Part shown: positions 50,394 to 62,609 of the stretch, in pieces | How positions within the stretch are numbered: the stretch's first letter is position 1 | How the letters are laid out: each line of letters opens with the position of its first letter | NCBI GenBank assembly: GCA_905331475.1 | Contig: CAJNYU010000505.1 | Span: 269,733-333,732 of the forward strand | Reading direction: 5' to 3' | DNA length: 64,000 nucleotides | Source: Rotaria socialis | Taxonomy: Eukaryota > Rotifera > Eurotatoria > Philodinida > Philodinidae | Made by a program: the position numbers and the translations under genes | The notes under the pieces: generated by a model | The model's input: the letters and a program-made list of their open reading frames with translations, nothing else | The model's database searches: none | Told to the model about the DNA's origin: nothing

Positions 50394-50587
50394 AATTTTT
50401 GTTTTATTTGCTTTTTCCTATTCGAAACAAAGTGTCAAGATTATGTCTTATAATCTGAAAGCTTAACGAATAATGTTTTTGTTATACGCACCGAAATTTT
50501 ATTCGAATGAGATTTCGAACAATGAGACTAAATTCTTCAGTGCCCCAGAATTGTTTGCTCCACCTTTATCAACTGTGATTTCATCAT

Positions 50588-51480
50588 TACCAGGTGCCTT
50601 CTTGGATTTCCTCCAGTGTAGGTGTTTTGTTTTATCTTTGTTGTTCTAGTGTTGAGATGCAATCGATAGTATGTGTCCCGACAACATTGTTTACATTCAG
50701 TAGTTCCTCAAAGTGTTCACACCATCTTGCTAACTTTTCATCAGAACGTAGAAGCATTATACCTTTTTTGTTTTGAATTGATATGTTTTCGACGTTTTGT
50801 TTACCACTTCTGAATCTTCTAATGATTGCATATGCTGTTGTTGGATCATGTTGGGTAGGGATGGGCGGTTGATTTTAATTTGAGTCAATTAAGAGAGTTA
50901 ATTAAGTAGTTTTACTTAACATTTAATATTAATAAAAAAATGTGTATATTAGCTACTTAATTACTTAATATTAAGTGTTAAATTAAAACTTAACACTTAA
51001 TATTAAATTAACTTAAAGTGTCACCCCTAATGTTGGCTGATTGCTGCTTCAGTTTCACTACTTACTTTATCCCAGTATTCAATCTGGCGTTCGTCAGTCA
51101 TATTTTTCACGACTTTCCTTAAAACTGTATACTTACCTTTATATTTACCTTCTTCGGATGTTCCACGATGATTTTGCCACTTGAGATAAGCTGCAGATTT
51201 TTCATCTATTTTATTCATGATTTCATCAGTCATCCATTCTTTTTTTTGTTTTTTTGTTTCCTTTCACAGTTAGGTGCTTCTCTATGGCTTATCTATCATA
51301 TTAATGAATTTGATGTACTTGTTGTTGATATCCAATGATGATTGATTTGATTCTTCATATGAGTTTACTAATTCTTTCTGGTACGTCTTCAATGTTTTAT
51401 CACCTTGTAATTTTGAACGGTCTAGCTTCATTTGTCGATTAGTTTGAGTAATTTTGTTTCTTGACCTGTTCTTACATTGA
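50588..51480 (-). pseudogene. Non-LTR (LINE) retrotransposon fragment, pre-RT region
   Basis: On minus, reading 51480 to 50588: segments KLDRSKLQGDKTLKTYQKEL, then WMTDEIMNKIDEKSAAYLKW and RQIEYWDKVSSETEAAISQH, then DPTTAYAIIRRFRSGKQNV and ARWCEHFEELLN, ending KKAPGNDEIT, the start of the reverse transcriptase domain (KAPGxDxI). This is the linker between endonuclease and RT in LINE ORF2. Frame changes, a stop (after EQQR) and a 174-bp insertion break it; the endonuclease and catalytic RT parts are missing. Confidence 0.8.
50856..51029. mobile_element. hAT-type MITE inserted in the LINE fragment
   Basis: 174 bp starting TAGGGATG and ending CACCCCTA, flanked by ATGTTGGG on the left and ATGTTGGC on the right (7 of 8 match). 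The LINE reading frame continues from AAISQH on one side to DPTTAYA on the other, so the insertion split it. The interior is almost only A/T with TTAATATTAAGT blocks. Confidence 0.8.
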
Positions 51481-51709
51481 AGCCACCCATGGTGATAAAC
51501 GTGATCAAATCAATGTTCCAGCATTGATTCTGCGCGGAGCAGATGATCGTATATTCCCAGCGCAAGAAGCAAAAGAGTGGAATTTAAAACTATCTCAACT
51601 GTGAAAATTTCAGATTGTAGACAGAGGCGTTCATCAACTTTCACTGACGGATCCTGGTGACGAAGTTGTTGCTCAGTTAATTCCACAATTCATAAAAGAA
51701 ACATTATAG
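51473..51709 (+). pseudogene. Alpha/beta-hydrolase C-terminal fragment
   Basis: Frame gives ATHGDKRDQINVPALILRGA, DDRIFPAQEAKEWN, then an in-frame TGA, then FQIVDRGVHQLSLTDPGDEV and a stop after FIKETL. This is the last third of an alpha/beta hydrolase: the acid in GADDRIFP and the catalytic His in GVHQ are kept. The N-terminal part with the nucleophile is missing, cut where the LINE fragment begins. Confidence 0.65.
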
Positions 51710-51939
51710 AAGTACGTGTAATCAATGAAAAACAATATTCGTGTCAAATATTCATTGATCATCTTCAGTCCCTAGATACTTTTTGACACACGTGATTATT
51801 AATTTTCAATAAATATGACTGCCCATAAATACTTTCTATAAATGCATTCATCAACAATGTTCTCAGGGTGTAAGTGTGGGATAGTGCGGCGTGTGATCAC
51901 GGGTGTGCTCCAGTCATCCATATTCATGACTACACATCC

Positions 51940-52154
51940 CAAGGGGGAAACAGTGGACTTCAAGTAGCTCAAAGTATCAATCAAGTAGCAAAAAGTTAGA
52001 ACAAGTAACTTCAGATAACTTGAAGTAAATGTGGAGTTGAAAAGTACGTGAAAATAAATGACTTAAAGTAGCTTGAAGTACTTCGAAGTATGTCAAAGTA
52101 GCCTAACGTAGCTCAAAGTAACTTCAAGTCCAAAAGTCCGCCGTTTCCCCCTTG
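51940..52154. mobile_element. hAT-type MITE with AAGTAG-rich interior
   Basis: Ends CAAGGGGGAAACAGTGGACTT and, inverted, CAAGGGGGAAACGGCGGACT; 215 bp. Flanks ACACATCC and ACACACCC are an 8-bp target duplication with one mismatch. The interior is a loose array of AAGTAGC/AAAGTA/GAAGTA units. The CAAGGGG ends are shared with the large element at 54065. Confidence 0.85.
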
Positions 52155-54064
52155 ACACACCCACACCCTAAACAAATGTTTTTCGTAGTAACTTAACTCA
52201 CCCTCGGATAGTCTATGAAATTTTGCATCGATGAAAGCTTATCTGATATCTCAAAAAATGTTGAAGGGATGTCACTATTGATCAAATCGATACTTCAAGG
52301 ACACATACGGTAGGGATGCTTTTGGTTGATTGTTTTTAGGAATTATTTTGCAAATGTCAGTCAGTCGATATTCGTGCAGGTTCTGAATGCTTGGGAGCCG
52401 GTAGTGAATAATGAAAAAAAAAAACAAGCGAAGTGACTAAAAAATTGTGTAATTTACTGCCATCATTCTTGTGCGCTCTCCATATTGTTTTCAATCGGTT
52501 GTTTTTCGACCAATAGAATAACGGTAGCGATTGTACAGATGGATTGTGTTGTGGTAACTTCGCATTGATCGGTTAAAAAAAGTCATATGAATGATTTTTT
52601 GTGGCTTCAGCTGTAATTTTTAGTTTACTGGTAACATCTTCTGACTGGAATGATATTCGTAAGAATTACTAAAAAACTATTATTTTAGATTAAGAACAGT
52701 CTAATTTCATATTTAGTTTTAATCTTATGGTCGAAAAAGACATCTTCAAACTATTCCAATGTAAATTTGTCCAAACAAAATGTTCGTTAGATTCTTATCA
52801 ACGGTTCTTTTTGGAAACTACTTCTGATTGCTATGTTTTCAGGAAAGATAATCATTTATCAACATAATGATTGTTCGTTTCACAAATTCTATATATTTGG
52901 CTTACGCTCGCACACAAGAAATAGTATTGATAACTTCTCTTTTGTATTTTAGGCGAAGCAAATGAATACTTAGGAGAGCGCATTGTGATGTGGTCTGGTA
53001 AGTGAATCAGAGTAGTGCCTATGAAAGTGTTTCTCCACAAGTTAACCCTTTCACTTCCGAATTTTTTAGTGAAATAAATTTGATTAAACTTCGTACAAAC
53101 TATCTAGATGACATTAAGAAACAGGTGGTTAATAAAGTCAAATACAGCTGATCGTGACGACAGAATGCAAGAGAGAGGGATTGAACTTCTTTTTTTTCTT
53201 TTTCATACAGAACGCACGAAAATGACGGGATTGAAAGGGTTAATATCACGTTGTGTTATCAAGATAGATTGGAATATTTGCGTTGCATTTTAGTTATCAA
53301 TATTTGCATGTGCCAAACAGCTGATCAGTAGAAAAAGCTACTACTGAATTTATAGTTCTATGAAGTTGTTTGTTCCCTAACCGATGTCATAGAAGAAAGG
53401 ATTTAGAGAAACAAATAGTGAGCAGCACTGAAAAAAAAGACTTTTATATTATCCTTGTAGTGTTCAAAAAATAGATTCAACTGATTGTGAGTTTGATGTG
53501 ATTGTTATAAAGTCAGAAAAACCTATTTGTCACAATCCTCATTCATGTCATTTAGCGCAAGAGAAGAAAGTTTAGATGTTTTGTTAGCGCGTTAAAACGT
53601 GCGCATTTTCATTAAATATGAAAATATCGACTTTTTCGCTACTTGTTTAACTGGATAGGCTTAAATATCAAACTTACGATATACCTGCATAATAAACCGT
53701 GTCGACTGTGAAAACACCTGACGACAATCAAATTAAATGGGCTTTTAACAACTAGTTTTAATCAATTATAATCATATTTTTTTTTTCTGTGGGTAAGAAA
53801 TTTTTCTGAAAAAGTAGAAGCACAGTTCGAACAGGGGGGCTCATTTTGAGACTCAGTTAATACAATATCAGTAAAGACTTTTAATTTGATCTATATTATT
53901 TTCATTTTAGATCATTGTATTTATATGACTTATTGTTATTCGATGGGACCTGAACGAAACGGCTTTCATTTTTCAATGATCATGACAAGATTTAAGCTAT
54001 CTAAGATCTTATAAGTCATCGTTTCGAACGTTCGGAATGATCAATGTGAACGGATGATATTAAT
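52155..54064. other. Non-coding stretch, nothing recognised
   Basis: About 1.9 kb with ORFs of only around 60 codons and no recognised motif, repeat or RNA gene. Confidence 0.4.
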
Positions 54065-57000
54065 CAAGGGGTAAGTGCTGGCACCCAGCACCCTGGCACC
54101 TCAGCACCTGCCCAGCACCTACTCAGCACCTGCTCGGCACCTACTCGGCACTTATGGGTGCTGTGAAGATTAGAAAATTCGAACATAAGTATTAATTGAG
54201 AAGTTGCTTAGCAATAGGGTAACAGTATTCAGATTTGGTGTTTTTGCCATAGAAAAATACTGATTTATGATAGAAAATACCATAGCACTTTTCCAATACC
54301 ATTTCAACACTCTTTGGTCCTTAAATTATATTCAATGAGGTGCAAATGGTTCACAAAAGATCTTTTTATTTTCAATGATATCGAAGATACTCTACTTCTC
54401 TGACAACCACTGCATGAAAATATTAAAATTTCATAAAGCAAATCTCAAAAATCTATATGGGTAATACGTGTGGCTTCTGCTACGTTGCGGAAGAAGAGAA
54501 CTCTGTTCCAATATTCTGGAAGAAAGTTTTTCATTTATCTTCACGGTCTAGTTAGACGTATCGTCATCGAAAATGGCCTAAGATAACAATTAAAACCTTT
54601 TGTGATCTATAAAATGTGGAGAACCACATCATTTGTTAGGAACACTACGCATGCAAAGGGTATTGCATAATGACTGATAATAAATTGCTAACGGTGCTTT
54701 TCATAGTTTTTCTTGAACTAGAGAGCTGAAAGTTTTATTGCATATATATTTAATGCCGATTTTTTATTTCTGAAAGTTTCAGTTCTCGAGCTTAAACTAC
54801 TGGTGAAAGATCGATTTTTGAACTCGATTTTTGAAATAATTTCATAATAACAATATGCAAAATTCCAGTACAAAAATTTATGTATTTCACTCTTGTGGAT
54901 GTATTTCACCCGTAGGTTTAGTTAGAGAGCTAAAACTTTCAAAAATAAAATATCTCTATTAGATATATGTGAGATAAAAATTTTAGCCGTCTATGTCAAG
55001 AAAAGGTATTAAAATATCATTAATACTTTATTAACAGTTATTATGAGATACCTGTGACGGAACGACTTGTTCGTTCCTCTCTTTTATTCAGAATGAATGC
55101 TTTTTCGAGTAACAATGCTGATACGAATAATATAAACAGTGAAGAAGAAGAAAAGAGAGAAGCAAATGTAAACTAATGATTAAATGATAAGAGTGATTAA
55201 TGAGTACATGCACTCTTGATGGAGTCGTGATGGATGGAATCCGTCACAATACCCTTATATGTGTGGGAGATGTTCCTAAAAAAATTATGTTTCTTCATAT
55301 TTTATATGTTCCAAAAAGGTTTTAACTGTTACCGTAGACCGTTTTTGACAACAATACCCATAACTAGACAATTAAAATTAAAAAAATAGTTTTTCCACAA
55401 AAGTCGTATAAACACCACGGAGCCACCCACATATGTAGACAAATGTTTGTGTGTCTGTTCATTACGCATTTGGACACCGTTCGAGCAAATGCAGTCAAAC
55501 TTTCCAGGAATTTTTCTTTCATTCAGAAAAAGTTCAGTAATTCTTTTTTCCCAAAATTAGTCGTTCCTCCATCCACAAAAAACATGCATATGTGACTGAC
55601 CAGTCAGATTTCAGCATTCGGTAGTATACAAGTACTATTGAGCAACACTCCGTGAGCACACAGAAAGCATGGCACCAGAGGTTTTTGAGGGTGACGAGGT
55701 CGAATCTGGGGCCAATTACTTCGATAACTTCATGATTAGTCCAAAATCAACAGACACGGAGTTTTTGAGTAAACGAGTCACTGAATGATCGTAAGATGGG
55801 CATTATGAATCGGAAATCTATCGAGCGTAATANAACTAGACAATTAAAATTAAAAAAATAGTTTTTCCACAAAAGTCGTATAAACACCACGGAGCCACCC
55901 ACATATGTAGACAAATGTTTGTGTGTCTGTTCATTACGCATTTGGACACCGTTCGAGCAAATGCAGTCAAACTTTCCAGGAATTTTTCTTTCATTCAGAA
56001 AAAGTTCAGTAATTCTTTTTTCCCAAAATTAGTCGTTCCTCCATCCACAAAAAACATGCATATGTGACTGACCAGTCAGATTTCAGCATTCGGTAGTATA
56101 CAAGTACTATTGAGCAACACTCCGTGAGCACACAGAAAGCATGGCACCAGAGGTTTTTGAGGGTGACGAGGTCGAATCTGGGGCCAATTACTTCGATAAC
56201 TTCATGATTAGTCCAAAATCAACAGACACGGAGTTTTTGAGTAAACGAGTCACTGAATGATCGTAAGATGGGCATTATGAATCGGAAATCTATCGAGCGT
56301 AATACCTTACTAGACGATCCGTTGCTTAATTAGATGGACCATGCCAAATACACATAAAGTTTTGGAGAAACTGATTCTTTAGAAATCATCTGCGGTAGGA
56401 ATTTCGAATAAGTGATCTTTCTTTGCAACCAATCAAATTTCAGTGTGTTCTCAACAGCACATAGTACGATATACTGTCATAACTCTGGTAATCAATAGAT
56501 ATTCTAAACCTGAAGTTCTAGAGCAAGTAGATGTGTGGTTGTGTTGAGTTTTGATAGAAGCGAGTTTTTCTTGCATGAGTGTAAGAAAATTGAATTCTCA
56601 AATGGGTTCCCTCTAAATATAGAATCAAACAGCTACGGAATCGGGACCGAACCGTGACCAAGTAGGACGGGAGCCGGTCGGGAGCGAAACCAATTGACGT
56701 AAGTATGTGCTCCGAGATGTACTTGAAAATATAGAAAGTTCATAAAATTTATATGTGCCACTAAGGTCTTCTTGATCTACATGTATAACGACGAAGAATT
56801 CCTTACATCGAAGTGGTCTTTCAATGTCATTACTCTATATTCGTTGTGAACGAGATCAGGTGGGATCGAGACTTAGAATACGTCCGAGGCTCGGAATCAA
56901 AATCGGCACGCGGCAAAAATAGTAGTTGTATATATCTCTTCCTACTAATTAGGCGTTTTAGATCTTCTCAAGTACAATGGGGTTTTGTTTGCATATATTA

Positions 57001-57508
57001 AATGTGAAATTTTCCAGGCAACGCTGGGTACTTCTGCTAGTATACTGCTATATTACTGACAACATGCCACCTTTAAACAATATGAAAAACGCATTTTATC
57101 CCATGGAGCAAATAAGAATTCGTAAAGTAACTGAAAAATATTGAACGGAACTTCTTCTCTTCTTTTTATATCTGAAAAACGGCACAAAAATGAGTTTCTT
57201 CTAAGTAAGAAAAATTGAATTACAATTAGACAGTTTTGTAAAATGAGCGAATGTCTGATTGGATACTTAAATAATTCGCTAGTATTGAAGTAACACAATG
57301 AATCTGATAGAGAGCGCTCTTAATCAATCACAATGTAGTGATTTAGTCTATGTGGTATCCTAAAAAAATCAATTGGCACCTCGGCACCTGTTGAGCACCT
57401 CAGAACCTATTCAGCACCTCAGCACCTGTTCAGCACCTCAGCACATATTCAGCACCTCAGCACCTATCCAGCACTTTTCGGTGCTGGGTGCCAGTACTTT
57501 CCCCCTTG
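54065..57508. mobile_element. 3.4 kb hAT-type element with subterminal GCACCT arrays
   Basis: Left end CAAGGGGTAAGTGCTGGCAC, right end inverted CAAGGGGGAAAGTACTGGCA, both continuing into CCAGCACC. Exact 8-bp target duplication ATATTAAT at 54057-54064 and 57509-57516. Just inside each end are arrays of AGCACCT/GGCACCT units (54085-54155 and 57376-57480), like the subterminal transposase-binding repeats of hAT elements. No hAT transposase (DDE or dimerisation domain) was found, so it is non-autonomous or gutted. It contains a short ORF from 55669 (MAPEVFEGDEVESG) and an assembly fault (see the repeat at 55362). Part of its length may be artefactual. Confidence 0.88.
55362..56304. repeat. Exact 471-bp direct duplication around a single N
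   Basis: 55362-55832 and 55834-56304 appear identical, separated only by N at 55833. Both begin AACTAGACAATTAAAA and end GAGCGTAATA. This is the signature of two contig ends joined without merging their overlap, rather than a biological repeat. Confidence 0.9.
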
Positions 57509-57701
57509 ATATTAATTGAATGCTGAACATAATTATTTCTGCCTAGCGATAAGAAAGATAACGGAGCTTGTAAGAAAAATCTGAAATGATTCCGGAAAAA
57601 TTAATCTTGTGAACCCTTAGGAAGCTTGAGATACAGTGATAACCAATTTGATTTAAAATCTAAAATTGTATTTGACTATAGATTTGTATTATTTATTGGC
57701 G

Positions 57702-60455
57702 ATGACGGTCTCTTTATTACTAATAGCATCACTACTATTACCTCATTGTATGAATGTTGAAGCACGAAATTCAGCTCTTTGTTATTTATCATATCGACCA
57801 GCAGCCGAATTACTTGAGTTTGCTCAACAGTTGGCTGAAGATGCAATACAATATGGTGTTGAGATATTTATTATGGTCGACGATAATAATTTTAATATTT
57901 CTGCCATAAATACTTCATCTAATGTTAGACTACTTCAAATTTCAAGAGAGAAATGTCTTCGACACAACTATCACAAAGCCATTAATACAGGAGGTATTGG
58001 ATATTAGAGACATTCAACGTTTAGGATGTGGGTGTGAATTCCACAGCAAAAGCAGTTGGATCCAAAAATTCGAGTCGAGCATAAAAAGCAAAGTCAGATT
58101 ATTATCATGTTAGTGTATTCTGATAGATTCCTTCCATGAATTTCGATGAATTCCACAGATATTAGAAGAAAATGACAGTTTACTGAAAACTCGGTGCTTC
58201 CAACGTCTATATTTTCTGAACAGTTCATCCATTTGAGCTGAAAGTTTCAGTTTTATCCTAGCTTTAGTAGGTTTGTCTTATCATACAGATAGACGGGAAG
58301 AGTTCCGAATTGTGATATTTTGCAGATTCCTGCATTTATAAGATTCTTAATAAGTTCTAATTCAACGTTTACCAGCAAACAGTGTGCCATTTTTGTTTTC
58401 CTCCAACAGTTAATCAGCACAAGATTTCGAATCTAACGTTTTTACAAACTAAATTGAAAACCTCATATTGCTAAAAAACCACCTGATTGGACAATTCCTC
58501 TATTACGAACTGAAGTTTAAATTTAGAAAATCCTTTTTCCTACAATAATTCAGTCATGAATGTCAGATTTCAGGGCGAGGATAAGCAAGAGGTAAAGAAA
58601 AAAACGCGACATTTATATACGTAATGGACAGATAATCACGTTTCGAATTGTTTTCCAACTGGTGCAGGAAATAAGTCTAAAATTTTCCGATTTTTCATTA
58701 AAACATTCTGATGGATATATTTTCGACTTGGTAGCCTTCAAAATATATTTCACATTACTGAGATAGATTAAGCAGCGTTGGCCGCAGTCTATGTGTAATG
58801 TTTTCTAGGCACATGGCAATATATCACATCATGGGACAAAGCTCTTCTCTATTTTTGTGCACTCAATCAAAACTATTCATTTGTTTGGTTCTTAGAAGAA
58901 GATGTGTTTATTCCAAGTGTTCAAGCATTTCGTTCACTGCATGAGCTTTATTCGAATACCACTGATTTAATTGTTCCTCGGCATGAACTTAATTTAATAG
59001 GTTCTGATGGACTGTGGCTATGGATAATGGCATCAGGAAAATTTCTTCCACCTTGGGCTTGTTCAATGGCCAATGCAGTGGGATTCAGTCGGCGAATGCT
59101 TATAGCTATGGATCAATTTGTTCAATGGTTAGGTGAAGTACCATTTCATGAATTCTTTTTCAATACATTAGCGGTGCAATTAAACTTCACCATCGTCACA
59201 CCAACTGAGTTGAACACTATTGAATATGCAAAAGTGTTTTTTTACAAAGATATACGCGAACAACCTAATAACATGTGGCATCCAATTAAAGATTTTCCCA
59301 AAGGAAAAATGTGGCGAACAAGGTTTGTATTCTTAAGTTAAGTAACAGCATTAGTAACATAAAGCAAGACAATAAGATCAATAAAAATTTTCGTATTTGA
59401 TTTTATTTTGTTGCATTTATATTTAGTTTGGTTAACGAAACTTCAAAGCATAATAATACTTTTGACTTGGATAATCTGGAAATGTTGTGTCATGGGAATC
59501 AAACTATGACAAATATTGAACAACATTTGAAAGATTTATTTGTTCGATTTGAAATAAGTAAAAGCAACTTTTCATCAAATGTTCGTCGTTTATGGCGTCA
59601 ACGTTTTTCTGATCTTGCTGAAGAATGTCAAAAACGAAATGTCTCCCAAGAAATCGTATCATTTGCAATCAAACTTGCTGATCATGCTTATAAATTGCCT
59701 GAACGTATGTAATGATGAAAACAAAACTTAAATCACCAAAACGAAGTAATTGCATTTCTTTATTGCAGCTCCAGTACCAGAATTGGTGAGAATAAAAAGC
59801 ACAAATCATATCAGATTAGAACGAGAAATTAACGAAATGAAACAAGCTATTTATCAATCTTCATCGAATTCTACGACTGTAACGGAGCTACGAAAACAAG
59901 CAACTAATTTAATAAAAAAGTTGACAGTCGAAATACGACAAGAAATTGTAGAAGAAGAAAAACTGCGTAAGTTTAATTGAATATTCTAACGATGTGCAGC
60001 TTTTTATTGAATCTATCCTTCTGATTGTTTTTTTTTCAGGAAAACAGACAACCACATTATCAACATTATCAATAACTTCTTCGTTTTCAACTACTACTAC
60101 TACTACTACCACCATTCGTTCGTTTTCCATAGCGAATACTACTATTTCTTCGTTATCTTCTTCCACTCAAGTGACCATTGTCATGGTAAATGGACAATTA
60201 GACAAAGTACAAAGACAACATGACCACCAAATGTTTGATCGTGTTAAAACTAGTGCAAAACTATTTTCGATATTATGTGTTTTGTATATATTATTCGTAC
60301 TTTTCAAGTGGAAAAACATACAACGTATCTGGGTGTGCTTAAATCAATTCAAAAACAGATCAGCCTATCTCTTAACGAAAAGACAAATTAAACTGCTATT
60401 CTCAACTCTTACTTTTCAGCAACCGAACACAAGTCGAAAACTAAATTTTATATAA
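57702..60455 (+). CDS. Secreted/type I membrane glycosyltransferase-like protein
   Basis: Five exons: 57702-57993, 58809-59322, 59427-59704, 59769-59966, 60040-60455, giving 565 aa in one frame. Start chosen at MTVSLLLIASLLLPHC, which is a clear signal peptide (residues 1-20). The lumenal part has FIMVDDNN (57-63) and VWFLEEDVFIPS (about 123-134), acidic motifs after beta strands as in GT-A fold glycosyltransferases (DXD-like), then GSDGLWLWIMASGKFLPPWA and WHPIKDF. Residues about 436-475 are Thr/Ser-rich, a likely O-glycosylated stalk, followed by a single membrane helix at 502-516 (LFSILCVLYILFVLF) and a basic tail. I recognise it as a type seen in bdelloids but cannot name an enzyme. A C-terminal anchor is unusual for Golgi glycosyltransferases, which are normally type II. 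It begins 186 bp after the end of the 3.4 kb hAT element. Confidence 0.8.
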
Positions 60456-62609
60456 ATATTTATAAATTTGCTAAAATTGTAAATGAATTTTTTAACGATA
60501 ATGTAGAATTTTATTTCGCCGATGCGTTTCGTGTTATTTATTTAGATAATAATGAAACCCTTAGCAGGGCTCTGCATCACAATATATAAGTAAAATGTAA
60601 ACAACGAAAATGCAAAACACGAACAGGATAGTTCAATAGGAATTTAGAAACAGTTACACGATAAAACTGATTTTGGAAGAAGCAAATGTAAAAGAGAATA
60701 TTGGTTTCCATTGATTGTCAGGCTCGACAACTAAACCGATTGTGGAAAATAATTCTTGTTCGATTTTTACGCTTCAATCAAGGAATACAATAAGTTCTTT
60801 GAATTATTAATGTGCCTCCTCTTTCTTATGATTCAAAATGAATTGAAAGGTCAAGGATAATATAAATATTCCAGCTCAATAGTGTAATTCTCCCAATATT
60901 GATTGACTACTGTTTGCTGGAATATAATAATTCATATATTCGAACATTTCGGATTGGTTGATTGATAGTGCAGATAATCATTGGTTTCCATTGATTATCA
61001 GGTGTGATAATGACAACTCTTTTGTTAAATACTTATTTGACGTTCTGCTTCAGTTGGTGGATTTGTTAAACACTCTAATGTTTGCCATTCTGTTTAGTAG
61101 GCTATAACAAAATTGAGGGTGAGAGTGTAGGTATTCAATAAGTTTTATTCTAGTAATAATTTTAATTTATATTAACATTGTAAGTAACGTATTACGCACA
61201 TTAGTCTTTGATTTCCCATCAATTTTGTATTTTAGATCAAAATATTGTTTTGATGGTTTCATATTTCAGTTAATAATTAATATACTTAAATATTCTAACT
61301 TGGCATTATAATTGTCTTCATCTTGATAGACCATAAATGTCTTCTTATGATGGAATTGATATAGGGTGTAGATGTGAAGCTGGATATTATACTCGCTAAT
61401 ACACGCACACCCTTCTTCTTCATTAAATATCAATAATATCATTTTTTTTCATTATATGACAAAAACAAATTATAATACATGAAAAAAAGTTAAAATTAAT
61501 GAAACAATATATGATGCTGATGCAATTTCTTGAACATCAAACAATGACAGATAACTACTGAAGCACTAAATTCATAGAATTGACGAAACATGTTTATATC
61601 ATATTTATATACAAATTGAAAAATAAGTTTAGTTTTGTTTCACTAAATGATCAACACAAGAACAGTAGCTGTTTATACGAATATAAAAGTCTTGTTAAGA
61701 CTTTGGTAATCTCTTGATCAGAGTAAACTTATTCTAGTATGAGAGTGACTAGAAGATAATTTTCAAGGATATCAATAAAAATATCTAATAGCAATATAAA
61801 TTATCGTTGTTGGCAACTTCATATTCGAAACTGAAAACTTAAAGAGTAGTAGTTTAAAACAATTAAATTTTCAGAGTGCACATTGTTGTGAACTCAGAAA
61901 GATAGTTTACTATCAATTATTAGTAAATGAAGTTAGAGCATGCTGAAAATATTTTGATCGTGCAGTGTAATATATTTTGGGAAAAAAACGATGTATTAGT
62001 CTTAGATTTAATTAGAAGCTAATATTTAATGAATATACAACAAATTATTCTAAATATGAGTTTCGTGTCAGAGAGCACCAGTGAGAGAAAAATGAAAACA
62101 ATATGAGTAGCTTATATTGTTTGTTCTACTTTGCATGACTCGTAAACCGTAAAATTGATTGAAATTCTGAGAAATATTCAAGTGCTTGAAAAGAGAAAAA
62201 TTTCATTTTGTAACCATGAAGAGAAAAACCCTGGCAAATATGTTGAATGAAGCGTCTTCTGTGAGAACACTTAATGACTGTTTATTTTTGCTTCAGTCAG
62301 TTACTACCAACAAGCATGCCTATATCTTAGAGATGCCATTAACAATCTTGAATGCATACAGTTCTTTTTCACCTGCCTCCTTCTTATTGGCATGGATTTC
62401 TCTTTTTCTATCCTGCATCACACACTACAGTATAGAGAAAAAGTTAAATTGTCTTCGAAGGCTACAAAAATGACTGTGCAAACAAAAATAACTTTCACCT
62501 TCAAGGAACCTGAATTAACAAACGACGTCTGCTTTGTACTACGATGTTTCTTTGATTTTTTAAAGATTAAATTCATATATACTGTTAAAAAAAGATTAAA
62601 TTAATTCAA
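60456..62609. other. Non-coding stretch, minor direct repeat only
   Basis: About 2.1 kb. TTGGTTTCCATTGATT..TCAGG occurs twice (near 60704 and 60981). ORFs such as 62186-62473 lack any recognisable motif and an ATG at their start. No gene call. Confidence 0.45.

Noticed and set aside
57994-58808. Second ORF (57922-58113) at the end of glycosyltransferase-like exon 1
   Set aside because: It is a frame shadow; the GTATTG donor at 57994 and the acceptor at 58807-58808 give a continuous conserved frame instead.
60500-60600. GAAAC-containing stem near 60530 (minus) as a third hammerhead
   Set aside because: It lacks CTGATGA and a matching stem II.
62186-62473. 95-codon plus ORF upstream of the ART gene
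   Set aside because: No ATG at its start, no family resemblance, and hydrophobic runs explained by T-rich sequence.
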